A stretch of DNA of 64,000 nt from Shinella sp. PSBB067 (GTDB lineage Bacteria; Pseudomonadota; Alphaproteobacteria; Rhizobiales; Rhizobiaceae): positions 1,984,001 through 2,048,000 of the forward strand of contig NZ_CP069303.1 in NCBI RefSeq assembly GCF_016839145.1, written 5' to 3'. The translations under genes were made by a program, and so were the position numbers. Below, piece after piece: positions 1-10,737 of the stretch (position 1 is the stretch's first letter; the number at the start of each line of letters is the position of its first letter). The notes below the pieces were generated by a model. It had not been told where the DNA came from, did not search any database, and worked only from the letters and a program-made list of their open reading frames with translations.

Positions 1-260
1 TCGGAATGCGAGCCGAGCATGATCGTGCCGAGACCGGGCTTTTTGCCTGCCCGCCGCGCAACGAGGTTGCCCGCCGCATCGATGCGCGTCTCAAGACCTG
101 CGGCCTTGAACTTCTTTTCGAGAAACGCCCGCCCCGCCGGGAAAAGGGCGGAGAAAGCCCGCCGCGTATAGGGCCGGTCTGGTTCGGTGATCAGGGCAAG
201 CCCGTCGATCACATCCGCGATGCGGGCGGGATCGACCGGCAGGTTGGACGCGCGGGCCAT
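1..260 (-). CDS. M20-family Zn hydrolase (carbamoylase/allantoate amidohydrolase type), 5' part only
   Basis: Only the first 86 codons lie in the window; the rest runs off the left edge. The N-terminus reads MARASNLPVDPARIADVIDG and continues to a LGSHSD segment at about residues 82-87, which matches the first zinc-ligand motif (GSHxD) of N-carbamoyl-amino acid hydrolases and allantoate amidohydrolases. Such enzymes hydrolyse the ureido group of N-carbamoyl compounds in the cytoplasm. Its ATG overlaps the TGA of the upstream amidohydrolase gene (ATGA), so the two are translationally coupled. A hydantoinase-like enzyme followed by a carbamoylase-type enzyme is the usual order for opening a cyclic ureide and then removing the carbamoyl group. 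The family is well supported; the substrate is unknown. Confidence 0.8.
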   Translation of the reverse strand, partial: MARASNLPVDPARIADVIDGLALITEPDRPYTRRAFSALFPAGRAFLEKKFKAAGLETRIDAAGNLVARRAGKKPGLGTIMLGSHS

Positions 261-1639
261 CAGACGGCGCCCGCAACGGCGAGCGTCGGCAGCGGCCGCA
301 CGAAGGCGCCGGTGCCGGGTTCGGCGAGCACCGTCGTGCCGTCGAAGGCGAGCCTGCCGCGCAGCCAGGTGGCCGAGACGCGCCACGGCAGGCGGATGCC
401 GTTATAGGGCGACCAGCCGACGACGTTGTGACCGCTCGCCGCCGCATCATAGGTGTAAGGCTCGGGCGTCAGCACGGTGATGTCGGCATCCTTGCCGGCT
501 TCGAGCGCGCCCTTGGCATGGTCCAGCCGGAAATGCCGCGCCGGGTTCAGCGCCATCAGCCCGGCCGCGCGCGTCAGCGGGATGCCGCGCTCCAGCGCGC
601 CCTTGATAAAGAGCGGCACCATGACCTCCAGCCCCGGCACGCCGGAGGCGTTGGCCAGCATGTCCGGATCGGTCTTGCGATCCTCCGACCAGCTCACATG
701 GTCGGTGGACACCAGCGTGACATTGCCGGCAGCGACATGCCGCCAGAGCTTTTCCACCTCGGCGCGCGGGCGGATGGGCGGGTTGATCTTCGCCTTGCCG
801 CCGAGCCGGGCGACGTCGTTCTCCTCGTCGAGCGTCAGGTAATGGATGCAGCACTCGATGGTCGCGCGGTGCCCCTGCGCCCGGTAGGCCGCCGCGATCT
901 CGTAGCCGCGGCCGAGCGAGCAATGCACCACATGCGCCGGGCAGCCGGTCGCCGCCCCCGTCTCGTAGATCTGGTTGGAGGCGAGCAGTTCCGTCAGCGG
1001 CGGGCGCGACAGGCCATGGGCGCGATAATCGGTGATGCCGGCCGCCTTCACCTTGGCGATCGCCGCGCGCACCGCCTCGTCGTCCTCGTTGTGCACGCCG
1101 GCCGTCAGCCCGGTCGGCGCGATGGCGCGGAAGCAGTCCTCCAGCAGCGCGGCCGGAATGCGCGGAAAGCGCTTCGGATCCGTGCCGAAGGTGGAGAACT
1201 TGAAGGCCGCGACGCCCGCCTCCACCATCTCGCCGATCCGCGCCGGTCCCTCCTCGGGATCGACCGTGCCATAGAGCGCGAAATCCACCCGCGCCTGCGG
1301 CCCCGCATGGTCCACCTTGCGCTTCACGGCCTCGGCCGAGCAGACAAGGTTGCCCTCGTCATAGGGCATGTCGACGATGGTCGTGACGCCGCCGGCCGCC
1401 GCCGAGCGCGTCGACCAGATGAAATCCTCCTGGTTCTTCTGCGAGAGCGAATGCACCTGCGCATCGATGGCGCCGGGCAGGATCAGCGCGCCGGAAAGAT
1501 CGTGCCGCTCCTTCGCCGCGGGCATAGTGCCCTGGCCGACATGCACCACCTTGCCGTCGCGCACCGCCACATGCCCGCCGTCCACGATGCGGTCCGCGAG
1601 AACCACGGTGCCTTTCACAACGAGATCGAAATCGGCCAT
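260..1639 (-). CDS. Hydantoinase/dihydroorotase-like cyclic amidohydrolase
   Basis: A 459-residue amidohydrolase of the dihydropyrimidinase/allantoinase/dihydroorotase superfamily, expected to open cyclic amides or ureides in the cytoplasm. The N-terminal strand (MADFDLVVKG) leads to the metal motif PGAIDAQVH at 55-63; the usual first His of HxH is Gln61 here, as also occurs in some dihydroorotase-like proteins. Lys147 in AAFKFST is the candidate carboxylated lysine, with His183, His239 and Asp313 as further metal ligands. The ATG is chosen because it follows a GGAGACC ribosome site and lies 11 bp after the stop of the lyase-like gene; the frame stays open upstream but overlaps that gene. Grouping with a lyase-like protein and a carbamoylase suggests a three-step ureide or hydantoin route. 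Substrate not known. Confidence 0.82.
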   Translation of the reverse strand: MADFDLVVKGTVVLADRIVDGGHVAVRDGKVVHVGQGTMPAAKERHDLSGALILPGAIDAQVHSLSQKNQEDFIWSTRSAAAGGVTTIVDMPYDEGNLVCSAEAVKRKVDHAGPQARVDFALYGTVDPEEGPARIGEMVEAGVAAFKFSTFGTDPKRFPRIPAALLEDCFRAIAPTGLTAGVHNEDDEAVRAAIAKVKAAGITDYRAHGLSRPPLTELLASNQIYETGAATGCPAHVVHCSLGRGYEIAAAYRAQGHRATIECCIHYLTLDEENDVARLGGKAKINPPIRPRAEVEKLWRHVAAGNVTLVSTDHVSWSEDRKTDPDMLANASGVPGLEVMVPLFIKGALERGIPLTRAAGLMALNPARHFRLDHAKGALEAGKDADITVLTPEPYTYDAAASGHNVVGWSPYNGIRLPWRVSATWLRGRLAFDGTTVLAEPGTGAFVRPLPTLAVAGAV

Positions 1640-1650
1640 CGGGGTCTCCG

Positions 1651-3189
1651 TCAGGGCTTGAGGGCAAAGAAGGCGTCGAAATCCGCCATGGGCGCGGCCT
1701 CGACGAAGGCGGCGAGCGCCTCGGGGCTGGCAAGGTCGCGGTCGAGCGCCTCGATCTCGGCGGAGAGCGGCCTGTCCTTGCGATAGAAGGGGCTGATCGC
1801 CCGCGTGCGCTGGTAGGCGATGGCCGCCACGCCCTCGACATTGTCGCCGGCAAGGTCCACCGCCTGGGCGGAGAGCATGGCCTCGAGCGCCGCGAGCTGG
1901 TGGAGGTCGCGCACCTGGCTTTCCATGCGCTCGACGATGAGCGGCAGGAAGGTCGCCTCCTCCTCCAGTCCGCCGGCAACGACGATGGACTGCGCCGAGA
2001 TCGGCACGGCCAGCGACTGGATGCGCATGTAGAGCTCCACGGCGAGCTTCAGCAGCGGCCCGAAGCCCGTCGCCGTCTCGCCGGGCGCGACGAGATTGAC
2101 CGGCAGGTTGCGCCTGACGCCGTTGGACAGCAGCACGCAGCGGTTCAGCACGTTGCGGGCGAGATGGGCAAAGCCCGTCTGCGCCGCCTCGACATAGAGC
2201 GTGGTCGACAGCGGCAGCGAGCCGCCGGAGGCCATGACGTGATTGTCGAGCACGACCGGATTGTCGTCCGATTGCGCCGTCGCCTCGACGATGCGCTCGG
2301 CCGCATTCATCAGCGTATCGAGGCTGGCGCCGAAGACCTGCGCGGTCATGCGAAGGCTCAGCGGATCGTGGATCGCCGAGGGCGTCGGCCAGTGGCCCGA
2401 GGCGACCTGCGCCTCGAACCAGCACCCTGCCAGCGCCTCGCCATGGGCCGAAAGCCGCGCCGCCACGCGCCAGGGATCGGCGGACGCGCCGAGCGCCAGC
2501 GAGGACAGAACGCCCGTCACCATGAGGTTACGGATCGCCTTGGCCGCCTCGCGCACCACATTGGCCGCGGCCGCGTGCGAGATGGCATTGACGCTGAGGG
2601 CCGCCAGCGCATCGCGCGGCTGCATGCGGTAGGGGGCGAGGCCCGCGCGCTTCAGCGCTTCGGCCGCCGGCAGGCGCTCGCCGCCGTACCACGCCTCGCC
2701 CTCACCCGTCAGCACGGCCGCGACCTGCCCCATCAGGCCGATGTCGGCGCAGCCCATCGAGCCGTGCCGCCGCACGACGGGCACGACGTCCCGCTTGAGC
2801 AGCCCGAGAAAGGCATCGATGAGCTCCGGGCTGCAGCCGGAATAGCCGCCGAGCGCGGTGTTGACGCGAATGGCGATCGCCTTGCGCACGATCGACAGGG
2901 CGAAGGGCTCGCCGGTGCCGAAATGGTGCGCCTTCACGAGATTGTTGTTGAACTCGACGAGATCGTCCGCCGTCCACAGCTTGTCCTTCATCGATCCGAC
3001 GCCGGTATTGGCGCCGTAGATCGGCAGGCCCGTGGCCAGACGGTCGGTGATGACGCGGCGCGTCATGCGGACACGGCCCATCCCCGTCTCGCAGGCGACC
3101 GGCCGCCGGGCACCGCTGCCGATCGCCTCCAGCACGGCGAAGTCCAGCGGTTGTCCGGTGAGATAGAGCGTATCGGCGGAAGCGAGCAT
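1651..3189 (-). CDS. Histidine/aromatic ammonia-lyase family protein without the Ala-Ser-Gly MIO triad
   Basis: A 512-residue member of the HAL/PAL superfamily, matching HutH in length. Family landmarks are the PIYGANTGVG loop (57-66, containing the catalytic Tyr58), the GSMG segment at 143-146 and the DDNPVV motif in the C-terminal half. In true lyases GSxG is followed by Ala-Ser-Gly-Asp, which cyclises to the MIO electrophile. Here the sequence is Cys147-Ala148-Asp149, one residue shorter, with no serine. A normal MIO therefore cannot form, although a Cys-derived variant is conceivable. The gene is first in a minus-strand operon with a cyclic amidohydrolase and an M20 hydrolase and lies 175 bp from a divergent LysR gene. 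Calling it histidine ammonia-lyase would over-interpret it; an elimination or addition reaction on an unknown amino acid is possible. Confidence 0.85.
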   Translation of the reverse strand: MLASADTLYLTGQPLDFAVLEAIGSGARRPVACETGMGRVRMTRRVITDRLATGLPIYGANTGVGSMKDKLWTADDLVEFNNNLVKAHHFGTGEPFALSIVRKAIAIRVNTALGGYSGCSPELIDAFLGLLKRDVVPVVRRHGSMGCADIGLMGQVAAVLTGEGEAWYGGERLPAAEALKRAGLAPYRMQPRDALAALSVNAISHAAAANVVREAAKAIRNLMVTGVLSSLALGASADPWRVAARLSAHGEALAGCWFEAQVASGHWPTPSAIHDPLSLRMTAQVFGASLDTLMNAAERIVEATAQSDDNPVVLDNHVMASGGSLPLSTTLYVEAAQTGFAHLARNVLNRCVLLSNGVRRNLPVNLVAPGETATGFGPLLKLAVELYMRIQSLAVPISAQSIVVAGGLEEEATFLPLIVERMESQVRDLHQLAALEAMLSAQAVDLAGDNVEGVAAIAYQRTRAISPFYRKDRPLSAEIEALDRDLASPEALAAFVEAAPMADFDAFFALKP

Positions 3190-3364
3190 GTTTCAAAAAG
3201 CCTGTGTGAAGCAATTCGAGGAAAAATGCGCAAACGGCGTCCCGTTCGCTTTGCATGGAAACCAGGGGCGGATGTTATGCGGAACACGGCCCGAACGTAT
3301 ATCCCAAAATCCGTACGCTTCATGCTACAATCCGAACGGATGACGGAAGCCGGAGGACCCGCCC

Positions 3365-4519
3365 GTGGATCTATCCACCCTTTGCCTTGTGCAGGGCATT
3401 CTCGAAGAACGCGGCATCCGCAGGGCAGCCGCCCGTGCGGAGCGTCCCGCCTCCAGCGCCAGCGCCGCGCTGCGCCGGGTGGAAGCCGCCCTTTCCGTGC
3501 CCCTGGCACGCCGCGAGGGGCAGGCCCTCGTGCCGACCCTGGAGGCCGAAGCCCGCCTGCCGCACTTTACCGAGATCGCCCGCGCAGCCGCAGGCCTCGC
3601 CGCCCTCGGCGGCGGAGGGGCGGCCCCCGCCGTCTCGCTGGCCGCCCTTGCCCGCTTCGCCGCAACGGCAAGGGCCGGCAGCATCAATGCCGCCGCCAGA
3701 AGCCTCGGCCTCGGCCAGCCGCAGCTCACCCGCCAGCTCAGCCATCTGGAGGCGGCCGTCGGCCGCGCGCTGCTCGACCGTTCGGCGAAGGGCATAAGCT
3801 GCACCGCGGCCGGCCTCGCGGCTCTGGCGCTCGCCGAGCGCATCGCCACGGCCTGGGACGCGCTTTCCGCCGCCTCCGCCGAGCGCTTCCGCCGCAGCGC
3901 CGCCACCTGGCGGCTCGGTACCGTCATCCCCTTCGGCCATGAGAGCGAGATCGCGGCCATGCTCGCGCGCCTCGCCGTCGGCTGGCGCGCCGCCCGCCCG
4001 CGCCAGCCGCTCTTCCTTGCCTCCACCACCGCGGACGAGCTCGTCTCGGGCCTGAAGAACCGCCGCTTCGACCTCGTCCTGCTCGACACCGACCGCTACC
4101 CCGCCGAATTCGACGGCCGGCTGATCGGCCGCTCGCGGCTCGCCCTCGCCGGCCCCCGCACCTTGGGGAGGTCGCACGACGTCGCCGCCCTCCTGCGGCA
4201 GCGCCCCATCGCCGTGCCGAGCCCGCGCAGCGGCCTCAGGCAGATGACGGACCGTTTCCTGGAAGCGACGCTGCCGCCGGCGGAACGCGCCCGCCTGACG
4301 CTGGTCGAGGTGGATTCGATCCCCGTCATCATCAATCTCGTATTGGACCACGGCCATCTCTCCATCCTGCCGGAGCACTCCGTCGCCAATATCGCCCCGC
4401 CGCCGACCCTCCTGCCGCTGGATGAAGCCTACCAGCAGTCGCTCAGCCTCGTCTGGCCGCGCGACGCCCTTTCCCGGCAGGCGGCGGACGCCATGATCGC
4501 GCTCCTGTCGGTGCCCTAG
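3365..4519 (+). CDS. LysR-type regulator with two tandem HTH domains
   Basis: A 384-residue transcription factor. Residues 91-150 form a clear LysR HTH (AARSLGLGQPQLTRQLSHLE). Residues 2-60 look like a second, degenerate copy of the same fold (RRAAARAERPASSASAALRR, then a LARREG wing). The rest, about 160-384, resembles a periplasmic-binding-fold effector domain. Single-HTH LysR proteins are about 300 residues, so the extra length equals one HTH plus linker. The start is GTG with a GGAGGA site 8-9 bp upstream. It is divergent from the lyase/amidohydrolase cluster, which it probably controls. Its stop overlaps the stop of the convergent GlxA-type regulator by a few bases. Confidence 0.85.
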   Translation: MDLSTLCLVQGILEERGIRRAAARAERPASSASAALRRVEAALSVPLARREGQALVPTLEAEARLPHFTEIARAAAGLAALGGGGAAPAVSLAALARFAATARAGSINAAARSLGLGQPQLTRQLSHLEAAVGRALLDRSAKGISCTAAGLAALALAERIATAWDALSAASAERFRRSAATWRLGTVIPFGHESEIAAMLARLAVGWRAARPRQPLFLASTTADELVSGLKNRRFDLVLLDTDRYPAEFDGRLIGRSRLALAGPRTLGRSHDVAALLRQRPIAVPSPRSGLRQMTDRFLEATLPPAERARLTLVEVDSIPVIINLVLDHGHLSILPEHSVANIAPPPTLLPLDEAYQQSLSLVWPRDALSRQAADAMIALLSVP

Positions 4520-5490
4520 CCTTTCGCCCCGGCCCTGAGCCGTCGCCGCGTCTCCGTCGGGCTTTCGTGATAGTGCGCGCGGTAGCTGCGCGAGAAGGCG
4601 GAGGAGGAGTTGAAGCCGGTGAGCGCGGCGATGTCGGCGAATTCCGCCCTGGTCTCGATCACCCTGCGCCGGGCCGCGTTGAGGCGCAGCGCAAGGTAAT
4701 GCCGGTGCGGCGCGACGCCCATCGCTTCCTGGAAGAGATCCTGCAGATGCCGCGCGCTGACGCCGACGCGCCTAGCCAGCCGCGCCAGCGTCAGCGGCGC
4801 GTCCACCGTCTCCTCCATCAGCCGCACCGCCTGGCTGACGCGCTGGTCCGCCACGCGCATGTTGCCGAGCGCCGGCACCTGCAGCAGCCCGCCGGTGCGC
4901 TCGTGCTCGTAGATGAACTGGCGCGAGACCTCGAGCGCCAGCGAATAGCCCTGTCGCCGGCGGATGATCTCCAGCATCAGGTCCAGCGTCGGCAGCGAGC
5001 CGCCCGTCGTGATGCGCTTGCCGTCGATGACGTAGCGCTCGCGCATCACCGCGATCTGCGGATAGCGCGAGGCGAAGTCCTCCATGTCCTCCCAGTGGGT
5101 CGTCACGGAATGGCCGTCGAGCAGGCTCGCCTCGGCGAGCAGCCAGCTTCCCGATTCGATGCCCGCCATCATGCTGCGATGGCGGGCCGTCTGCGAGAGC
5201 TGGCGGCGCAACAGGGATGTCGCACTCATCTGCCATTGGTAGCTCGAAAGCACGAAGAGCGGCGCCGTCTCCCGCTCCGGCCGGAACACTTCGTCCACGG
5301 GCACGGGAATGCGGCTGCGCGTCTCCACCGGCTCCCCGTCCGGCGAGAAGATGCGCCAGCGGTAAAGCTCCTGCCCCGAGATGCGGTTGGCGGCGCGCAG
5401 CGGCTCGATCACCGAGGCAACGAGGATGAGGTTCGTCTCGGGCAGCACCAGGATGTCGATGTCGAGCGTGTCGGATGAGGGATCGAGCAT
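4516..5490 (-). CDS. cdhR: GlxA-family AraC-type regulator, probable carnitine catabolism activator
   Basis: 324 residues with an N-terminal DJ-1/GATase-like domain (about 8-180) and a C-terminal AraC double HTH (about 215-315, including RLARRVGVSARHLQDLFQEA and GFNSSSAFSRSYRAHYHESP). Regulators of this class control glycine betaine and carnitine genes in Pseudomonas and rhizobia (GbdR, CdhR, SouR), sensing quaternary amines in the cytoplasm. It is divergent from the beta-keto acid cleavage gene, the first gene of the carnitine operon, which supports a CdhR-like role. The frame is open further upstream, but starting at MLDPSSDTLDID matches the family N-terminus and keeps the gene out of the divergent promoter. 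The symbol is by analogy. Confidence 0.82.
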   Translation of the reverse strand: MLDPSSDTLDIDILVLPETNLILVASVIEPLRAANRISGQELYRWRIFSPDGEPVETRSRIPVPVDEVFRPERETAPLFVLSSYQWQMSATSLLRRQLSQTARHRSMMAGIESGSWLLAEASLLDGHSVTTHWEDMEDFASRYPQIAVMRERYVIDGKRITTGGSLPTLDLMLEIIRRRQGYSLALEVSRQFIYEHERTGGLLQVPALGNMRVADQRVSQAVRLMEETVDAPLTLARLARRVGVSARHLQDLFQEAMGVAPHRHYLALRLNAARRRVIETRAEFADIAALTGFNSSSAFSRSYRAHYHESPTETRRRLRAGAKG

Positions 5491-5604
5491 GGCGGGAGCT
5501 TGGCCGCCTGGCTCTTGAATTGTCAAGGATGGATCCGAAAAGTGAAAGCACTGCGCCTTCTCTTGGCCCGTAATGGCCTCAATGAGAATACCGGGAGAAC
5601 GACA

Positions 5605-6519
5605 ATGCCTCTTGCCATGAACCGTGACGTCTTCATCACCTGCGCCGTCACCGGCTCCGGCGACACCGCCGGCAAATCCCCCCACGTTCCACGCTCACCC
5701 AAGGAGATCGCCGAATCCGCGATCGAGGCCGCGAAAGCCGGCGCCGCCGTCGTGCACTGCCATGTCCGCGATCCGGAAACCGGCGCGCCGAGCCGCCGCA
5801 ACGATCTCTACCGCGAGGTGACCGAGCGCATCCGCGACGCAGAGGTCGACGTCGTCCTCAACCTCACGGCCGGCATGGGCGGCGACATGACTTTCAGCAA
5901 TGTCGAACAGCCGCTGCCGCTGAACCCCGCCGGCACCGACATGGTCGGGGCCACCGAGCGCGTTTCCCACGTCGCCGAATGCCTGCCGGAAATCTGCACG
6001 CTCGACTGCGGCACGATGAACTTCTCGCTCGGCGACTACGTGATGACCAACACGCCCTCCATGCTGCGCGCCATGGGCCGGATGATGACCGATCTCGGCG
6101 TCCGCCCCGAGATCGAGGCCTTCGACACCGGCCATCTCTGGTTCGCCAAGCAACTCGTCGAGGAAGGCGTCATCGAGGATCCGGTGCTCATCCAGCTCTG
6201 CATGGGCATTCCGTGGGGCGCGCCCGACGATCTCAACACCTATATGGCGATGGTCAACAACGTGCCCTCCAGCTGGACCTTCTCCGCCTTCTCCATCGGC
6301 CGCAACGCCATGGCCTATCCGGCCGCGGCCGTGCTTGCCGGCGGCAATGTCCGCGTCGGCCTCGAAGACAACCTCTATGTCGCCAAGGGCCAGCTCGCCA
6401 CCAATGCGCAGCTCGTCGACAAGGCCGTCACCATCATCGAAAGCATGGGCGCCCGCGTCATCGGGCCGGCGGAAGTGCGCGAGAAGCTGAAGCTGACGAA
6501 GCGCGCGCCACGCGGCTGA
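5605..6519 (+). CDS. Beta-keto acid cleavage enzyme, probable 3-dehydrocarnitine cleavage
   Basis: A 304-residue TIM-barrel enzyme of the BKACE/DUF849 family. These enzymes condense a beta-keto acid with acetyl-CoA and split it into acetoacetate plus a new acyl-CoA. For dehydrocarnitine the product is betainyl-CoA, the precursor of glycine betaine. Metal and active-site motifs are HCHVRD (His51, His53), NLTAG (86-90), GTMNF (136-140), EAFDTGH (171-177) and GLEDN (Glu254). The start has a good GGGAGA site 8 bp upstream. It heads the operon and is followed by carnitine dehydrogenase fused to thioesterase, the arrangement known from S. meliloti carnitine catabolism. The specific substrate is inferred from this neighbourhood. 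Confidence 0.88.
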   Translation: MPLAMNRDVFITCAVTGSGDTAGKSPHVPRSPKEIAESAIEAAKAGAAVVHCHVRDPETGAPSRRNDLYREVTERIRDAEVDVVLNLTAGMGGDMTFSNVEQPLPLNPAGTDMVGATERVSHVAECLPEICTLDCGTMNFSLGDYVMTNTPSMLRAMGRMMTDLGVRPEIEAFDTGHLWFAKQLVEEGVIEDPVLIQLCMGIPWGAPDDLNTYMAMVNNVPSSWTFSAFSIGRNAMAYPAAAVLAGGNVRVGLEDNLYVAKGQLATNAQLVDKAVTIIESMGARVIGPAEVREKLKLTKRAPRG

Positions 6520-6537
6520 CCGGACAGGAAGCGCTAG

Positions 6538-6654
6538 CCCCCTCACCCGCCCTTCGGGCACCTTCTCCCCGCTGGGGAGAAGCGAAACAGGCCGGGGCTT
6601 TGCCACAACTCCCTTCTCCCCTCGGGGAGAAGGTGCCGGCAGGCGGATGAGGGG
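6538..6654. repeat. Rhizobial palindromic intergenic repeat (complete, two arms)
   Basis: Two arms in opposite orientation, 6538-6582 and 6612-6654. Each carries a CCTTCTCCCC/GGGGAGAAGG hairpin and a CCCCTCAxCCGCC end. The whole unit is inserted between the cleavage-enzyme and carnitine dehydrogenase genes. The same unit recurs at 39375-39482, with half copies near 19147 and 34973. Such palindromes are common between rhizobial genes and are probably transcribed as stable RNA hairpins. Confidence 0.85.
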
Positions 6655-6691
6655 CAGCGACGCCCGCACACATAACGAATTGAGGGAACGC

Positions 6692-8191
6692 ATGAGCACG
6701 ACCACCATCAACAAGGCAGCTTGCGTCGGCGGCGGCGTCATCGGCGGTGCGTGGGTCGCCCGCTTCGCGCTGGCCGGCATCGACGTCAAGGTCTTCGACC
6801 CGCATCCGGAAGCCGAGCGCATCATCGGCGAGGTCATGGCCAATGCCGAGCGCGCCTACGGCATGCTCACCATGGCCCCCCTGCCGCCGAAGGGCAAGGT
6901 CACCTTCTGCAAGAGCATCGAAGACGCCGTGCAAGACGCTGACTGGATTCAGGAAAGCGTGCCCGAGCGGCTGGAGCTGAAGCGTGGCGTCCTGACCCAG
7001 ATCGACGCCGCCGCAAAGCCCGACACCCTGATCGGCTCCTCCACCTCGGGCCTGATGCCGACCGATCTCCAGCGGGACATGAAGCATCCCGAGCGCCTGT
7101 TCGTGGCGCACCCCTACAACCCCGTCTACCTGCTGCCGCTCGCCGAACTCGTCGGCGGCCAGAAGACGTCGCGCGCCGTGCTGGAGGATGCCAGAGCCAA
7201 GCTCGCCCCAATCGGCATGAAGGGCGTGATCATCAACAAGGAGATCGAGGCCTTCGTCGGCGACCGGCTGCTCGAAGCCGTCTGGCGCGAGGGTCTATGG
7301 CTCATCAAGGACGACATCTGCGACACGGAAACGCTCGACGACGTGATCCGCTATTCCTTCGGCATGCGCTGGGCGCAGATGGGCATGTTCGAGACCTACC
7401 GCATCGCCGGCGGCGAGGCGGGCATGCGCCACTTCCTCGCCCAGTTCGGCCCCTGCCTCTCCTGGCCCTGGACGAAGCTCACCGACGTCGTAGACCTCAA
7501 CGACGAACTGGTGGAGAAGATCGCGAACCAGTCAGACGCCCAGTCCGGCGCGCGCGGCATCCGCGAGCTGGAACGTATCCGCGACCAGAACCTCGTCGGC
7601 ATCATGCACGCATTGAAGGCGGGCGACGAGGGTCGCGGCTGGGGTTCCGGCAAGCTGCTCGCCGAATTCGAGCAGCACCTGTGGGCCAAGGCCGACAAGG
7701 CAAAGGTCGAGGTCTCCGCCAGCGAACCGCTCCGCCTCGTCGACACCCGGGTCAACGCCGCCTGGGTGGACTACAACGGCCACATGACGGAGCACCGCTA
7801 TCTCCAGCTCTTCGGCGACACCTCCGATGCGCTGCTCCGCCTCATCGGCGTCGACTTCGCCTATGTCGAGGCCGGCCACAGCTACTACACGGTGGAAACC
7901 CACATCCGCCATCTCGGCGAAGCCAGGCTCGGCCAGGCGCTCTACACGACGCTCCAGCTCCTCGCCTCGGACAGGAAGCGCCTGCACTTCTTCACCCGCA
8001 TCCACGACGCGGCGACCGGCGACGTCATCGCGACCGCCGAGCAGATGATGGTCCATGTGAACTCGAAGGCCGGCAAGAGCGCCGACGCGCCAGCGGATGT
8101 GCTGGCGAAGATCGCGCCGATTGCCGAGGCCCATGCGAAGCTGGCGGCGCCGGACGGTGCGGGCCGCAGCGTCGGGCAGAGGAACAAGTAA
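6692..8191 (+). CDS. lcdH: L-carnitine 3-dehydrogenase fused to a hotdog thioesterase
   Basis: 499 residues in two modules. Residues 1-320 form a 3-hydroxyacyl-CoA-dehydrogenase-type NAD enzyme (GGGVIGGAW at 13-21; catalytic His in the VAHPYNP segment) that oxidises L-carnitine to 3-dehydrocarnitine. Residues about 350-460 form a 4HBT hotdog domain (DTRVNAAWVDYNGHMTEHRY), thought to hydrolyse betainyl-CoA to glycine betaine. This fusion is known from S. meliloti and relatives, and it places both enzymes flanking the BKACE step on one polypeptide. The ATG is chosen after GAGGGAA; an upstream in-frame Met lies inside the palindromic repeat. It is co-directional with the BKACE gene upstream and the acyl-CoA dehydrogenase downstream. 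Confidence 0.93.
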   Translation: MSTTTINKAACVGGGVIGGAWVARFALAGIDVKVFDPHPEAERIIGEVMANAERAYGMLTMAPLPPKGKVTFCKSIEDAVQDADWIQESVPERLELKRGVLTQIDAAAKPDTLIGSSTSGLMPTDLQRDMKHPERLFVAHPYNPVYLLPLAELVGGQKTSRAVLEDARAKLAPIGMKGVIINKEIEAFVGDRLLEAVWREGLWLIKDDICDTETLDDVIRYSFGMRWAQMGMFETYRIAGGEAGMRHFLAQFGPCLSWPWTKLTDVVDLNDELVEKIANQSDAQSGARGIRELERIRDQNLVGIMHALKAGDEGRGWGSGKLLAEFEQHLWAKADKAKVEVSASEPLRLVDTRVNAAWVDYNGHMTEHRYLQLFGDTSDALLRLIGVDFAYVEAGHSYYTVETHIRHLGEARLGQALYTTLQLLASDRKRLHFFTRIHDAATGDVIATAEQMMVHVNSKAGKSADAPADVLAKIAPIAEAHAKLAAPDGAGRSVGQRNK

Positions 8192-8247
8192 GGCGCAAGC
8201 CTCCACCCCTCTGCCCTGCCGCAAAAGAAATACCGGGAGGACTTTCA

Positions 8248-10591
<2,344 letters not shown>

Positions 10592-10737
10592 TTACGATGC
10601 CGCTCCCGCTGCAACCTATTGAAAACGCCGCTGCTGGCAGGATCGGCGCGAGGGCAGGAAGCGGCGCGGCCCGTTAAGTCCCTCCCCCTTGTGGGGAGAG
10701 GTTCGGGAGGGGTCTTGCCCCATGACGGAGCCCCAGC

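Noticed and set aside
260..2425. A 721-codon frame suggesting a large fused amidohydrolase
   Set aside because: The upstream 260 codons are an out-of-frame shadow of the lyase-like gene; the true start at 1639 has a ribosome site and the family N-terminus.
1900..3942. Very long plus-strand open frame opposite the lyase gene (680 codons)
   Set aside because: Arg/His/Gly-rich translation with no family resemblance; antisense shadow of two well-supported genes in GC-rich DNA. The same applies to 23578-25920 (minus) and 55413-58130 (plus).
6538..6654. Repeated palindromes as a possible CRISPR array
   Set aside because: Only two opposed arms per site, no regular spacers and no cas genes in the window.
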